A stretch of 64,000 bases of DNA from Algoriphagus litoralis (GTDB taxonomy: Bacteria; Bacteroidota; Bacteroidia; Cytophagales; Cyclobacteriaceae): contig NZ_QGOL01000003.1 of the NCBI RefSeq assembly GCF_003259255.1, positions 248,001 to 312,000 on the forward strand, read 5' to 3'. Of the stretch, positions 53,965-64,000 are shown one piece after another (position 1 is the stretch's first letter; every line of letters starts with the position of its first letter). Made by a program: the position numbers and the translations under genes. Under the pieces are notes generated by a model. That model was not told the origin of the DNA. It searched no databases and saw only the letters and a list, made by a program, of their open reading frames with translations.

Positions 53965-54833
53965 TTTTTACTTTTCAGAAAGTGATCCATATAGAGGATA
54001 TGTGGGAAAGAAATCAACGAAATCAGCACAAAAAAGACCAAAATTAATTCGTTGCTATCAAGGAATTTCATTCCTAAAAATAAAATCAACCCAATGCCTG
54101 CAAAGCTAATCAGCGAAAAAGGCATCAGGTGGAGTGAAAACTTTTTGATAGAACTGTAGGACTCGAATTTTCTGAGATATCGATACTCCTCCAGCATGCT
54201 TGGGAGGGCATGCCAAAATCCAAAATAGACTATAAAACCAATAAGCAAGGGGCTCATGTATAATATTGGCCCCAAAATGACCAATTCCAAAATCGTGTTT
54301 TTTGTGATTTTTGGGCCAGATATTTCTTGGGAAAAGAGGGTTGAAACTAAAAGCACAACCAAAATTGCTGCTCTTGATTGATTTAAGTAATTCAAATCAA
54401 CAAGAGCAGATAAAATTAATTTGGTTGCCTCCCAATCGCCCAATAAGATCGCAAACAAAAAAAATCCTCCACGGCTAATGTAGAGAAACCAGTGATTGGA
54501 TTTTGGGGATTGGATATTCAAAAAATGCGATTGTCCAAAATGATAGGAGGACATAAGAAGAAATGCGAATAAGGAAAATAGAGGAAAAATATACCAAAGA
54601 ACCAAATAGCCTGCAATCAGGGAAATGTAGATCAGGAGAAACCTCAAAAGGCCAGGTTTGTCTATGCTAGGGTTGGATATCAGGTGATCGATAGCTCCAT
54701 GAGGGATGCCTATGCCGAGTAAAATTGTTCCAAAAAGCGTGAATTGAAGTGTTGAGTTGTCAGCAGGTAAAAGCATAAACCCAACGCAGACAATTAGTCC
54801 CAGTACCTTGAAAATCAGCTCAATGCGATTCAT
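53955..54833 (-). CDS. blh: beta-carotene 15,15'-dioxygenase, Blh family
   Basis: A 292-aa membrane enzyme cleaving beta-carotene to two retinal molecules. It has about eight hydrophobic segments. Metal-ligand His motifs of the Brp/Blh family are visible: GIPHGAIDHLI near residue 42, SSYHFGQSHF, and YFGFWHALPSMLEEYRYL. It overlaps crtY upstream by 14 nt and belongs to the rhodopsin operon, supplying the chromophore. Confidence 0.95.
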   Translation of the reverse strand: MNRIELIFKVLGLIVCVGFMLLPADNSTLQFTLFGTILLGIGIPHGAIDHLISNPSIDKPGLLRFLLIYISLIAGYLVLWYIFPLFSLFAFLLMSSYHFGQSHFLNIQSPKSNHWFLYISRGGFFLFAILLGDWEATKLILSALVDLNYLNQSRAAILVVLLVSTLFSQEISGPKITKNTILELVILGPILYMSPLLIGFIVYFGFWHALPSMLEEYRYLRKFESYSSIKKFSLHLMPFSLISFAGIGLILFLGMKFLDSNELILVFFVLISLISFPHILYMDHFLKSKNQN

Positions 54834-55962
54834 AGTTCATCAAGCTTTTAACGAAAATAGAAAATCTCAGCTTCATGAGTAGTACAAATTCTTCACCTAA
54901 ACTCGTATCCTCACTCAAAAACCGGAGGACGGTTTCGGCAGAAGAGGTTTCGAAAAGGTTGAGGAATAGACCTTGAAGCTTTTCGGGCCATTTGAAAGCA
55001 ATGTTTAAAAGAATATTGTCATAAAATGAAAATCGAATTGAACTTGGTAAAATCGCTGGATTTGATTTCCCAGTCTCCATTTCCTTGACCAGTTTTTGAC
55101 AATTCTTTTGAATAGTATGAAAGGTAAAACCAGTAGAAGCCTTAGTCCATCCCGCAGCTGTACCAATTTTTATCACATTTTTTTGGCAACTGAACGATTG
55201 ATTCCGGGTACTCATTGGAATCACGCCATGCTCTTTGAATGTGATTTGGTAAGGGATTTCTTTTAAGTTTTCATTCAGATATTTCCGGAGTGAGGAGGCT
55301 AATTCAGGCTCAGAAATTGACTTTTGGGTATAGGCCGTATATTCTACTAAAGCCTCAGTGGATGAGAAGGGAAGGATATAGATGAAGTCAAATGTCTTAG
55401 AAGGTAGAGTAGGGAACTCCATCAATACCACACTTTCCGGGTTGAATACTGGCTGTTCGGTTTTTATTTTCCACCCGGTAAATTCTTGATTTAAAATGGA
55501 TAGCTCTGCAGAGGCTGCTCTTTGTAATCTGGAATCAAAAACCAAGGAGGCCAGAAAGAGACCGTTTTTCTCAGTTTTCACCCTGACTTGGTTGTCGAAT
55601 TCCTGCAAATCCAAAACTTCATCCTGGATGCAAGTCACATTCGAATGGTTTTTAATTTTTTGATAAATGAAGGTGTAGAACTCCTCAGAATTAAGGTGGA
55701 AATAGGCTAACCTTCCCATGCTTCCGGTTATTTTGGCTGACCCAGAGCTCAGGCTGATATTTTTCCAGGAATGGATCTGGTCTTTCGGATGTATTTCCAG
55801 AGGCTTTTCGGCCCAATAGCACCAGGTTTTTTTGGGAATGGATTTGCCCAGCGGTTCGATCAATAGAATCGAGGCATCCTTCAAACTGCTTTCCAGAAGG
55901 TAATACACAAGGCTGAGCCCTGCACAGCCAGCACCTGCAAAAATGTAAGTGTAATGTTTCAT
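54820..55962 (-). CDS. crtY: lycopene beta-cyclase
   Basis: A 380-aa FAD-binding CrtY-type cyclase making beta-carotene from lycopene. The N-terminal dinucleotide motif AGAGCAGLSLVYYL follows MKHYTYIF, then PKKTWCYWAEKP, and YILPFSSTEALVEYT, EHGVIPM and IGTAAGWTKASTGFTF are cyclase blocks. Start at ATG 55962; the longer upstream frame is unlikely. It lies between blh and the rhodopsin gene, with the earlier crtE, crtB and crtI genes not in the window. Confidence 0.95.
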   Translation of the reverse strand: MKHYTYIFAGAGCAGLSLVYYLLESSLKDASILLIEPLGKSIPKKTWCYWAEKPLEIHPKDQIHSWKNISLSSGSAKITGSMGRLAYFHLNSEEFYTFIYQKIKNHSNVTCIQDEVLDLQEFDNQVRVKTEKNGLFLASLVFDSRLQRAASAELSILNQEFTGWKIKTEQPVFNPESVVLMEFPTLPSKTFDFIYILPFSSTEALVEYTAYTQKSISEPELASSLRKYLNENLKEIPYQITFKEHGVIPMSTRNQSFSCQKNVIKIGTAAGWTKASTGFTFHTIQKNCQKLVKEMETGKSNPAILPSSIRFSFYDNILLNIAFKWPEKLQGLFLNLFETSSAETVLRFLSEDTSLGEEFVLLMKLRFSIFVKSLMNYESH

Positions 55963-56013
55963 GGAAGTAGACAAATGGCTGCCTGCTGAAATGGAGCAGA
56001 CAGCCAAGTTATT

Positions 56014-56763
56014 TTATGCAGCTACTTTTCTTCCTTTGGCAGTCTCTGCCACTGCTACGGAATAGATTACTAAACCAAATCCGATCTTATTGATCGCATC
56101 TGCAAGGTTGTAGAAAAGATCGATGGAACTTACCTCAAAAGCCCCTGACAATAAGTTGCCGGGCAATACCATATACCCGATGGGATAGATAGACCAACCC
56201 AAAGTGATAAAGATTTTGAGGAGGAACATGGCGTTGCCAAGAGCAGGGCTGTTGGATTCCTTTGCTAATTTGGCTACATCACCCGCAAAAACTTCATACA
56301 CGATGTAGAGGTAGCCCAGGGTAGATATGATGCCCCACATGATGTTGCTGTCGATTCCAGATGTTTCTCCGATATATCCGGTAATTAACATTACCAAGGA
56401 TGCTAGGATTAATTTAAACAGGGTGGAACCTTTAGCCCCAAATGGCTTGGTCAACAGGTAAAACTCCACACACATCAAAGGCACAGTCAAGGTCCAATCC
56501 ACATATCTGAAGGCTGTTGGACTGGTTCCGGTCTGCATGTAGAAATCCCGCATGTAATAGTAATGGACCGCCGCAATTCCCGTGATCAGTCCTGAGACCA
56601 ACAGAGAGAGTTTCCATTTCCCGTCGACCGATCCTCGCTCCACAAAGAAGAATACGGAGGATGCAAACATGGCCATATAGCCAATAAAGAATGTGATCGC
56701 TACAGGATCACTGTTGATAATGCGGTCTAGTCCTACTAGTTCCGCTGCTAGGGTAAGATACAT
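56014..56763 (-). CDS. green-absorbing proteorhodopsin (proton pump)
   Basis: A 249-aa seven-helix retinal protein, light-driven proton pump of the inner membrane. The retinal lysine is K226 (ADAINKIGFG). The DTE triad of proteorhodopsin pumps is present: D89, T93 and E100 in RYVDWTLTVPLMCVEFYLL, with the counter-ion His H67 (AAVHYYYMRD). Spectral position 105 (proteorhodopsin numbering) is M97, which points to green absorption. The ATG at 56763 is preferred over a TTG at 56802. It heads the operon rhodopsin-crtY-blh. Confidence 0.97.
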   Translation of the reverse strand: MYLTLAAELVGLDRIINSDPVAITFFIGYMAMFASSVFFFVERGSVDGKWKLSLLVSGLITGIAAVHYYYMRDFYMQTGTSPTAFRYVDWTLTVPLMCVEFYLLTKPFGAKGSTLFKLILASLVMLITGYIGETSGIDSNIMWGIISTLGYLYIVYEVFAGDVAKLAKESNSPALGNAMFLLKIFITLGWSIYPIGYMVLPGNLLSGAFEVSSIDLFYNLADAINKIGFGLVIYSVAVAETAKGRKVAA

Positions 56764-56826
56764 AAGGGTTATTTTTGTGTTTAAGAATTGGTTAATTATC
56801 AAACACTTAAAGATTCAATTGCTAAT

Positions 56827-56862
56827 TTTTGTTTAACGTTTATAACTTTAAATTAAACAAAA
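56827..56862. promoter_or_regulatory. long inverted repeat upstream of the rhodopsin operon
   Basis: A perfect 10-bp inverted repeat, TTTTGTTTAA (56827-56836) and TTAAACAAAA (56853-56862), with a 16-nt spacer lies 64-99 nt before the rhodopsin ATG. It resembles a dimeric operator, for example for a MerR/CarH-type light or carotenoid regulator, which is inference. No such regulator is in the window. Confidence 0.5.
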
Positions 56863-57030
56863 CGATATCAATGGTTTCTTTCTGAGTTTATACTCACTAA
56901 AAATTACGATGAACAGCAAAAAATAATTTTGATCCTTTTCTTGAAATCAGAATTTAATTTCGTCTTGTGTTATTTTCACATCTGGCTAGTTTTCCGCTCT
57001 GATCGGAGAAAAAACTGCTCATAAGTCACT

Positions 57031-57061
57031 TTTTTTACCTATCTTGCAACTTGTAATTTTG
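57031..57061 (+). promoter_or_regulatory. probable gyrB promoter
   Basis: TAATTTTG (57054-57061) matches the -7 TAnnTTTG, and TTTT (57031-57034) is a weak -33 match, with a 19-nt spacer. Transcription would start near 57067, 45 nt before the ATG. Confidence 0.5.
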
Positions 57062-57093
57062 AACACAAAATCACCTTTCTAAGCCCGATTTGA

Positions 57094-59067
<1,974 letters not shown>

Positions 59068-59069
59068 AA

Positions 59070-59096
59070 ATGGGGGCTTTTTTGGCCCCTTTTTTT
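59070..59096 (+). terminator. intrinsic terminator of gyrB
   Basis: A short G/C hairpin (GGGGG run at 59072 with GGCCCC at 59084-59089) is followed by seven T, directly after the stop. Confidence 0.75.
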
Positions 59097-59155
59097 AACG
59101 ATTACCTAAAAAATCGAATTTTATCGAGCCTTGTTTAAACTGAATTTGGAACACT

Positions 59156-61276
59156 ATGAAATTGGCAGTTGGAGATAAATATGAATCCATAATCCAAAAA
59201 AGTAATCTCATCAGCAGAGATTTGAGTTGGGTTAAATTCAACGAACGCGTACTCGACCAGTCTAAAAAGGTTGGTAGGAGTATTTTTGAAAAACTGAAAT
59301 TTTTAGCAATTACAGCATCAAATCTTGATGAGTTTTTTATGATTCGAGTGGGTTCGCTGTACAATTATCTAGATTACGAAAAGGAACGTGTAGACTATTC
59401 TGGGCTTCGTGAAGAACCTTTCAAAGAGAAGCTCATGAAGGACTGTCAGCGATTTCATCGTGATCAACATGAGCATTTTACCAAAGTGGTATTACCGGAA
59501 TTGCATCAAGAGGGGATTTCTCTGTACAATGTTTCCAAACTGACCGCTGAGGAACAGGAGATCGTCAAACAATATTTTCTCAAAGCCATCTATCCCATGC
59601 TTACGCCGATGGTTTACGATGGATATAGGACATTTCCGATCTTGATGAATAAGCTATTGGTCTTTGGGGTCGTCACGACCAGTCCCGGAGAACGCAAGGA
59701 CATGCGCAAGATGAGTTTTGTGCAGATTCCAGCTAATATTCCGCGTTTTTTTGAAATCGAACGGGAAAACTCCCTCTTACTGATTCCAATTGAAGAGGTG
59801 ATTCGTGAAAATATTATTTCCCTTTTTCGAAATGTAGAAATCGAATCCATCAGTCTCTTCCGAATCACCCGAAATGGGGATTTTACTTTGGAAGAAAGCG
59901 AGGACATGGATGCCAATTTTCTGGAGGAAGTGAAGCGAAAACTCATGGAGCGGAAGACAGGTCGGGTGGTTCGTATCGAAATCGAGGAGGGCTATTCTAA
60001 ATGGATGCTGAACTCACTTCTGGAGCGTTGGAATCTCAAGACTGACTCCGTGTATTTAGTCGCCAGATCGAGTATGATTGATTTTACCGGCTTGTGGCAG
60101 ATAGTTGGTAATAAACGTTTTCGGGAGAGGCTTCCTCAGATTCCCGAACCTGTCAAACCACTTTCTTATCCAGAAGAGGGGAGAGCAGATATTTTTGATA
60201 TTTTGAAGGAAAAAGATATTCTGCTTCATCATCCCTATAATAACATTGATTCTATTCTCGATTTGATCGAAAAGGCGGCAGATGATCCCGATGTCATGGC
60301 GATCAAAATGACCATTTACCGTCTCGCCAAGGAAAGCAGAATTACCAAAACACTCCTAAGAGCAGCTGAAAATGGCAAGCACGTGTCGGTACTTTTCGAG
60401 GTAAAAGCGCGATTTGATGAGGAAAACAATATCCGGGAAGCGAAAAAGCTTCAAAAGGCAGGCTGCTTTGTTATTTATGGGATTTCCAATCTTAAAACTC
60501 ATACCAAGCTACTTTTGATCGTCAAAAAAGATGATTCAGAAATTACCCGATATGTTCATTTGGGGTCTGGTAATTACAACGAGGATACAGCACGGCTCTA
60601 CACTGATATCGGTTTGTTGACTACAAATGAGACCTTGGCAAATGATGTTTCCGAATTTTTCAATGTTATCACAGGCCACTCGGTACCCAATACCTACCGA
60701 AATCTGATCACTGCTCCCCGTGACATGCGTAATCAATTGATTGAATACATCGAAGCGGAAGCCGAAAATGCTAGAAATGGACTTCCTTCAGGGATCTTTA
60801 TCAAAGTAAATTCCCTAGAAGATTCCGAAATTATCTATGCTTTGTATAGGGCATCCCAATCGGGTGTCACTGTCAAACTGATCGTAAGGGGAATCTGCTG
60901 CCTGAGACCAGGCAGAGTAGGACTAAGTGAGAATATAGAAGTCTTGTCCTTGGTTGGGGACTTTCTAGAGCACAGTAGAATCTACCATTTCCACAACAAT
61001 GGAGAAACTAGAACCTACTCTGGTAGTGCAGATATGATGGTGAGAAGCTTTGATAAAAGGCTCGAATCTTTATTCAAAGTAGAATCTCCATTACTGGAAA
61101 AGCAACTGATGAACATTCTTTCCTATAACTTGAGAGACAATGTCAATTCCTATGTGATGCAGGAAGATGGAACTTACAAGGCCAAGTTTCCCACTGGGGA
61201 TGAACTTGAGTTTAATGTCCACAAGGAATTCTTCAACGTTGATGCAGAGGAAGTTGCGAATGTGAAGTTGGTCTAA
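59156..61276 (+). CDS. ppk1: polyphosphate kinase 1
   Basis: Makes long-chain polyphosphate from ATP, 706 aa. N-terminal NLISRDLSWVKFNERVLDQ, then ASNLDEFFMIRVG and the DPDVMAIKMTIYRLA block; the catalytic His is in ISNLKTHTKLLLIV and the second phospho-site region in YVHLGSGNYNEDTARLYTDIG. SGADMMVRSF-like wording near the C-terminus (GSADMMVRSFDKRLE) is typical. Start ATG 59156, with an 88-nt gap after gyrB and its own terminator. Confidence 0.96.
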   Translation: MKLAVGDKYESIIQKSNLISRDLSWVKFNERVLDQSKKVGRSIFEKLKFLAITASNLDEFFMIRVGSLYNYLDYEKERVDYSGLREEPFKEKLMKDCQRFHRDQHEHFTKVVLPELHQEGISLYNVSKLTAEEQEIVKQYFLKAIYPMLTPMVYDGYRTFPILMNKLLVFGVVTTSPGERKDMRKMSFVQIPANIPRFFEIERENSLLLIPIEEVIRENIISLFRNVEIESISLFRITRNGDFTLEESEDMDANFLEEVKRKLMERKTGRVVRIEIEEGYSKWMLNSLLERWNLKTDSVYLVARSSMIDFTGLWQIVGNKRFRERLPQIPEPVKPLSYPEEGRADIFDILKEKDILLHHPYNNIDSILDLIEKAADDPDVMAIKMTIYRLAKESRITKTLLRAAENGKHVSVLFEVKARFDEENNIREAKKLQKAGCFVIYGISNLKTHTKLLLIVKKDDSEITRYVHLGSGNYNEDTARLYTDIGLLTTNETLANDVSEFFNVITGHSVPNTYRNLITAPRDMRNQLIEYIEAEAENARNGLPSGIFIKVNSLEDSEIIYALYRASQSGVTVKLIVRGICCLRPGRVGLSENIEVLSLVGDFLEHSRIYHFHNNGETRTYSGSADMMVRSFDKRLESLFKVESPLLEKQLMNILSYNLRDNVNSYVMQEDGTYKAKFPTGDELEFNVHKEFFNVDAEEVANVKLV

Positions 61277-61293
61277 AGCCTATGGACACCAAT

Positions 61294-61329
61294 AAAAAAG
61301 CCCATTCGATCAGTCGAATGGGCTTTTTT
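61294..61329 (+). terminator. bidirectional terminator after ppk1
   Basis: Fifteen-bp arms around a TCAG loop: A6GCCCATTCGA (61294-61309) and TCGAATGGGC plus T6 (61314-61329). A strong terminator. Confidence 0.9.
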
Positions 61330-61411
61330 ATGCAAAATGAGTTTGATTTTTATGTCTTCGGCCAAGGAGTTTAAGGCCTAAACCCAAAAGACTGAAGTAT
61401 AGAACAGGAAA

Positions 61412-61621
61412 CTATTTTTTCCTTCCGATCACCACTAGCACTAGCCCTACTGCTGCGACAATTCCACCGGCATAAGTTGGCCAGCCGATTTCATTTTTTT
61501 TGTCTGCTGTGACTTGGATAGGGCCTGCGTCGATGACCTTTTCTTTGGTGATGAAATTTATTCCTGGCACAAAAAGCATGATCAGGCCAATAATGACCAT
61601 AACAATTCCAAAAGTTCTCAT
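61412..61621 (-). CDS. small two-helix membrane protein
   Basis: A 69-aa protein with two hydrophobic segments, about 5-20 and 47-66, joined by a charged loop with KKNEIGWPTYAGGIV. Its topology resembles DUF3185-like small membrane proteins. Function unknown. It lies 40 nt from the SLC13 transporter on the same strand. Confidence 0.75.
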   Translation of the reverse strand: MRTFGIVMVIIGLIMLFVPGINFITKEKVIDAGPIQVTADKKNEIGWPTYAGGIVAAVGLVLVVIGRKK

Positions 61622-61661
61622 AGTAATTTGGGGTATAGTGAAGTTTGGGTTAAATGTAGTT

Positions 61662-63443
61662 CTAAAATGGAAAGAATACCGGAATAAGTAAGGTTGCCAA
61701 AATCCAGAAAAGCAGATTCAACGGAGTGCCGACTTTTACAAAGTCTGTAAACCGATAATTTCCAGGGTTGTAAATCATGGTATTGGTCTGGTAACCCATC
61801 GGAGTCATAAAGCTTAGACTTGCCCCGAAAGTCACAGCCATTAAGAAAGGCCTGGAATCCACACCCAATCCCATGGCAATACTGATCGATATCGGAGCGA
61901 GAAGTGCCGCAGTGGCATTGTTGGACATAATATTGGTCAATAAAAATGTCAGCCCAAAAATCACGGCGAGTACAATCTGAGGCCCAAACGAACCAAAAAC
62001 ATCTACTACTCCCTGTCCAATCATTTCGGCTCCGCCTGTTTTTTCCAAGGCAGTACCCATGGAAAGGACTCCGGCAAGCATGAATATGACCTTCCAGTCA
62101 ATGGCTTTATATGCTTCATCGGGACTGATCGACCGCAAGATGATCATGACTATTGCTCCAGCCATTGCAGTTAGGGTGATTGGGAAAACTCCAAAAGCCG
62201 CCAATCCCACCACCAAGGCCAAGGTAGTCAAGGTTAGGATAACTTGGGTTCTGTTCAAATTCTCCTCTTTTCTGGCCGAAATCAGTAGTAGATCTTCAGA
62301 TTGATTCACGGATTGTATCGATTCCTCGGTGGATCGGAGCAAAAGGATGTCCCCGGGTTTCAGGGAGGTTTTTGACAATAGCGTATCAAAAAGCCCCGCT
62401 CTATGTCGAATACCAATCACAAAAACCTGATCGAATAGTTGTTTGAAATTGATGGATTTGATGCTTTTGTTGATTAAAAAGGAATGTGGGGTGATGACCG
62501 CCTCATAGAGTTTAGCTTCCTCATCAGTTACGGATTCTTCTTTCCAGTCAAGCTCTGCTTTGATCTCTATTCCTTTTAATTCTTTTATTTTCTTCAGGTT
62601 TTCCTTATTTGCAATGATCCGGATTACATCACCGGATTGAATGGCAGTATTGGGGTATACTTTTATTTTTTGGCCAGTTTCACGGATGATTTGCAGCGCT
62701 TTTACATTCCCGCTTTTAAAAATTTTTTCGTTTAAAATGGGCTCGTTTAATCTTTCATATTCCTCGGTAATGAAAATTTCTACCACATAATTCCCCAAAT
62801 CCATGGTATCAGAAAGTCCTGATTTGGATTTTCTGCGTGGAAGGAGCCATTTTCCAACTAAAACCATATAGACAATTCCGGCACCCAAAAAAATCAATCC
62901 CATGGCACTCATTTCAAAAACTCCAAAAGCTGGTAATCCTGCTTTTTGAGCAATTCCACTCACCAATATGTTGGTACTAGTACCCAAAAGGGTACAAATT
63001 CCCCCCATCAATGCCCCAAAAGAAAGTGGCATGAGTAGCCTCGAAGGGGGAATATCGTTTTTCTGACAGATATGAATCACTGAGGGCATAAGTAGTGCAA
63101 CGACGGCAGTATCGTTGATAATGGCGGAAAGCAAACCCGAACTGACCATCAGGGTGAGGATCAATTTTGTCTCACTTTTTTCTGCCTGATTGCTCAGGTA
63201 GATGCTGAATTGGTTTAAAATTCCCGTCCGAAATATGGCTTGGGATATCACAAACATGGCTGCTACAGTGATCGTTGCCGAATTGGCGAACCCTGACAGG
63301 CCCTCTTCCAAGTCCAAAATACCAAACACCATGAAAAGGACCATCACGCCGATGGCCACCGTGTCGATCGTGAATTTTTCTGTAAAAAATAAAATTACGG
63401 CTAGTAAAATGATCCCAAAAACAATCCAAACTTCTTCCAGCAT
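61662..63443 (-). CDS. SLC13/DASS-family transporter with RCK_C domains
   Basis: A 593-aa membrane protein. Membrane halves (about 1-190 and 395-593) are of the SLC13 divalent-anion:Na symporter type, with LLGTSTNILVSGIA and the related SNNATAALLAPISIS in the second half (both SNT/SNN-type motifs). Between them are two RCK_C/TrkA-C regulatory domains (NEPILNEKIFKSGNVKALQIIRETG and LINKSIKSINFKQLFDQVFVIGI). It probably imports a dicarboxylate or sulfate, perhaps gated by a nucleotide. A DUF202 gene is 3 nt upstream on the same strand, so they share a transcript. Confidence 0.92.
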   Translation of the reverse strand: MLEEVWIVFGIILLAVILFFTEKFTIDTVAIGVMVLFMVFGILDLEEGLSGFANSATITVAAMFVISQAIFRTGILNQFSIYLSNQAEKSETKLILTLMVSSGLLSAIINDTAVVALLMPSVIHICQKNDIPPSRLLMPLSFGALMGGICTLLGTSTNILVSGIAQKAGLPAFGVFEMSAMGLIFLGAGIVYMVLVGKWLLPRRKSKSGLSDTMDLGNYVVEIFITEEYERLNEPILNEKIFKSGNVKALQIIRETGQKIKVYPNTAIQSGDVIRIIANKENLKKIKELKGIEIKAELDWKEESVTDEEAKLYEAVITPHSFLINKSIKSINFKQLFDQVFVIGIRHRAGLFDTLLSKTSLKPGDILLLRSTEESIQSVNQSEDLLLISARKEENLNRTQVILTLTTLALVVGLAAFGVFPITLTAMAGAIVMIILRSISPDEAYKAIDWKVIFMLAGVLSMGTALEKTGGAEMIGQGVVDVFGSFGPQIVLAVIFGLTFLLTNIMSNNATAALLAPISISIAMGLGVDSRPFLMAVTFGASLSFMTPMGYQTNTMIYNPGNYRFTDFVKVGTPLNLLFWILATLLIPVFFPF

Positions 63444-63446
63444 AAG

Positions 63447-63725
63447 TTACATGTTCAGGTAATTTCCCTTTTTTAGTTTCTTCTTCACTTTGAAATAGCT
63501 GATAAATCCTACCAATAAAAAGGCAAAACTCAATCCAAAAGCTAAGTATCCGAGTTGGCGAACATGCGAAAGTTTGTTGACTTCAAATAATGCCGTCCCA
63601 GAGACTAAGAAATAGAGAGAAGTTCTTATGAAGGAGAGTAATGTGCGATCATTTGCCAGAGAGGTCCGCTGACGGGCCAGGTAATCCCTGACTATAAGTT
63701 CCTGCTCAAAATTTTTTTCTGTCAT
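63447..63725 (-). CDS. DUF202 (YidH-like) membrane protein
   Basis: A 92-aa protein with two or three membrane segments. The N-terminal DYLARQRTSLANDRTLLSFIRTSLYFLVSG is the DUF202 signature (LAxxRTxLAxxRTxL). The family has no known activity. The stop lies 3 nt before the SLC13 gene's start, suggesting a functional link such as an accessory subunit. Confidence 0.9.
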   Translation of the reverse strand: MTEKNFEQELIVRDYLARQRTSLANDRTLLSFIRTSLYFLVSGTALFEVNKLSHVRQLGYLAFGLSFAFLLVGFISYFKVKKKLKKGNYLNM

Positions 63726-63890
63726 TCTATTCTTATTTTTGATTACTTATTTTAAAATTAAAAATAGTGAAGTTCCTTAAGTTGAAAAGTCCTTCTCAAA
63801 AACCGTGAAATTCAATTGGTCTCTCAGGTAAAAGATGTGAATTTACTTCTTATGGCCGCGTAATTCCTAAAACCTTAACCTTATACCTAG

Positions 63891-64000
63891 ATGAAAAAAG
63901 TATTTACAATTTTTCTATTTGTCCTTTCAGTAGGAATTGCCCAGGCGCAAGATTCTCTCGGAATTGCTAAATCAGACACCAGTTATTGGCTAAAGGAAAT
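63891..64000 (+). CDS. exported protein, N-terminus only (cut by window end)
   Basis: Begins at ATG 63891 with a signal peptide (MKKVFTIFLFVLSVGIAQAQ), followed by DSLGIAKSDTSYWLKE. The mature start resembles Bacteroidota outer-membrane proteins of the DUF3078 kind, but too little is present for an assignment. Confidence 0.6.
   Translation, partial: MKKVFTIFLFVLSVGIAQAQDSLGIAKSDTSYWLKE

Overview
The window looks like chromosome of a marine or aquatic member of the Bacteroidota, most likely order Cytophagales (Cyclobacteriaceae, Algoriphagus-like). The grounds are SusC/SusD and Gfo/Idh/MocA proteins with Tat signals, Bacteroidota-type promoters (TTTG, about 19 nt, TAnnTTTG), a fused alpha/beta 2-oxoacid dehydrogenase E1, and a green-type proteorhodopsin with its retinal genes. 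This placement rests on gene content and recalled family features, not on a database comparison. I see no prophage, no IS transposase, no CRISPR array and no rRNA. Layout: 0.7-9 kb carries a Tat-exported HisC-like aminotransferase, an AEC permease, alanine dehydrogenase, the fused E1, lipoproteins and an orphan LuxE-like acyl-protein synthetase. 9-20.6 kb carries a sigma-54 activator without a DNA-binding domain, RNase P RNA, small housekeeping genes, menA, a lipoprotein glutathione peroxidase, argS, a GxxExxY gene between inverted repeats, and divergent arginase and arginine decarboxylase genes. 20.6-24 kb carries an M15-like peptidase, an acyl-CoA dehydrogenase and an O-methyltransferase-like gene. 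24.2-37.3 kb is a hexuronate/glycoside locus: uxuA, an SDR fructuronate reductase, uxaC, a LacI regulator, susCD, a Tat-exported Gfo/Idh/MocA oxidoreductase and a tandem DUF1080 lipoprotein. It has no classical glycoside hydrolase or polysaccharide lyase, and three near-identical palindromes sit upstream of its three minus-strand transcription units, so it reads as one LacI regulon. 37.4-45 kb carries an RNA methyltransferase, a NagB-family isomerase, a tRNA-Asp array alternating with decayed tRNA-Asp copies, accA, a metallo-hydrolase, a patatin/PlsC pair and msrB. 45-51.6 kb carries a penicillin-acylase homologue, DinB and other metabolic genes. 51.8-54 kb has a pair matching the glycine-lipid acyltransferases GlsA and GlsB plus a CoA-binding protein. 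It converges on the blh-crtY-rhodopsin operon at 54-56.8 kb, which makes beta-carotene, cleaves it to retinal and supplies the apo-protein. 57-64 kb has gyrB, ppk1, an SLC13/RCK transporter, a DUF202 protein and the start of an exported protein cut by the window edge. The most interesting candidates for further work are the CAZyme-free uronate / 3-keto-glycoside locus with its predicted operator set, the real/decayed tRNA-Asp alternation, the repeat-bounded GxxExxY gene, and the long inverted repeat in front of the rhodopsin operon.
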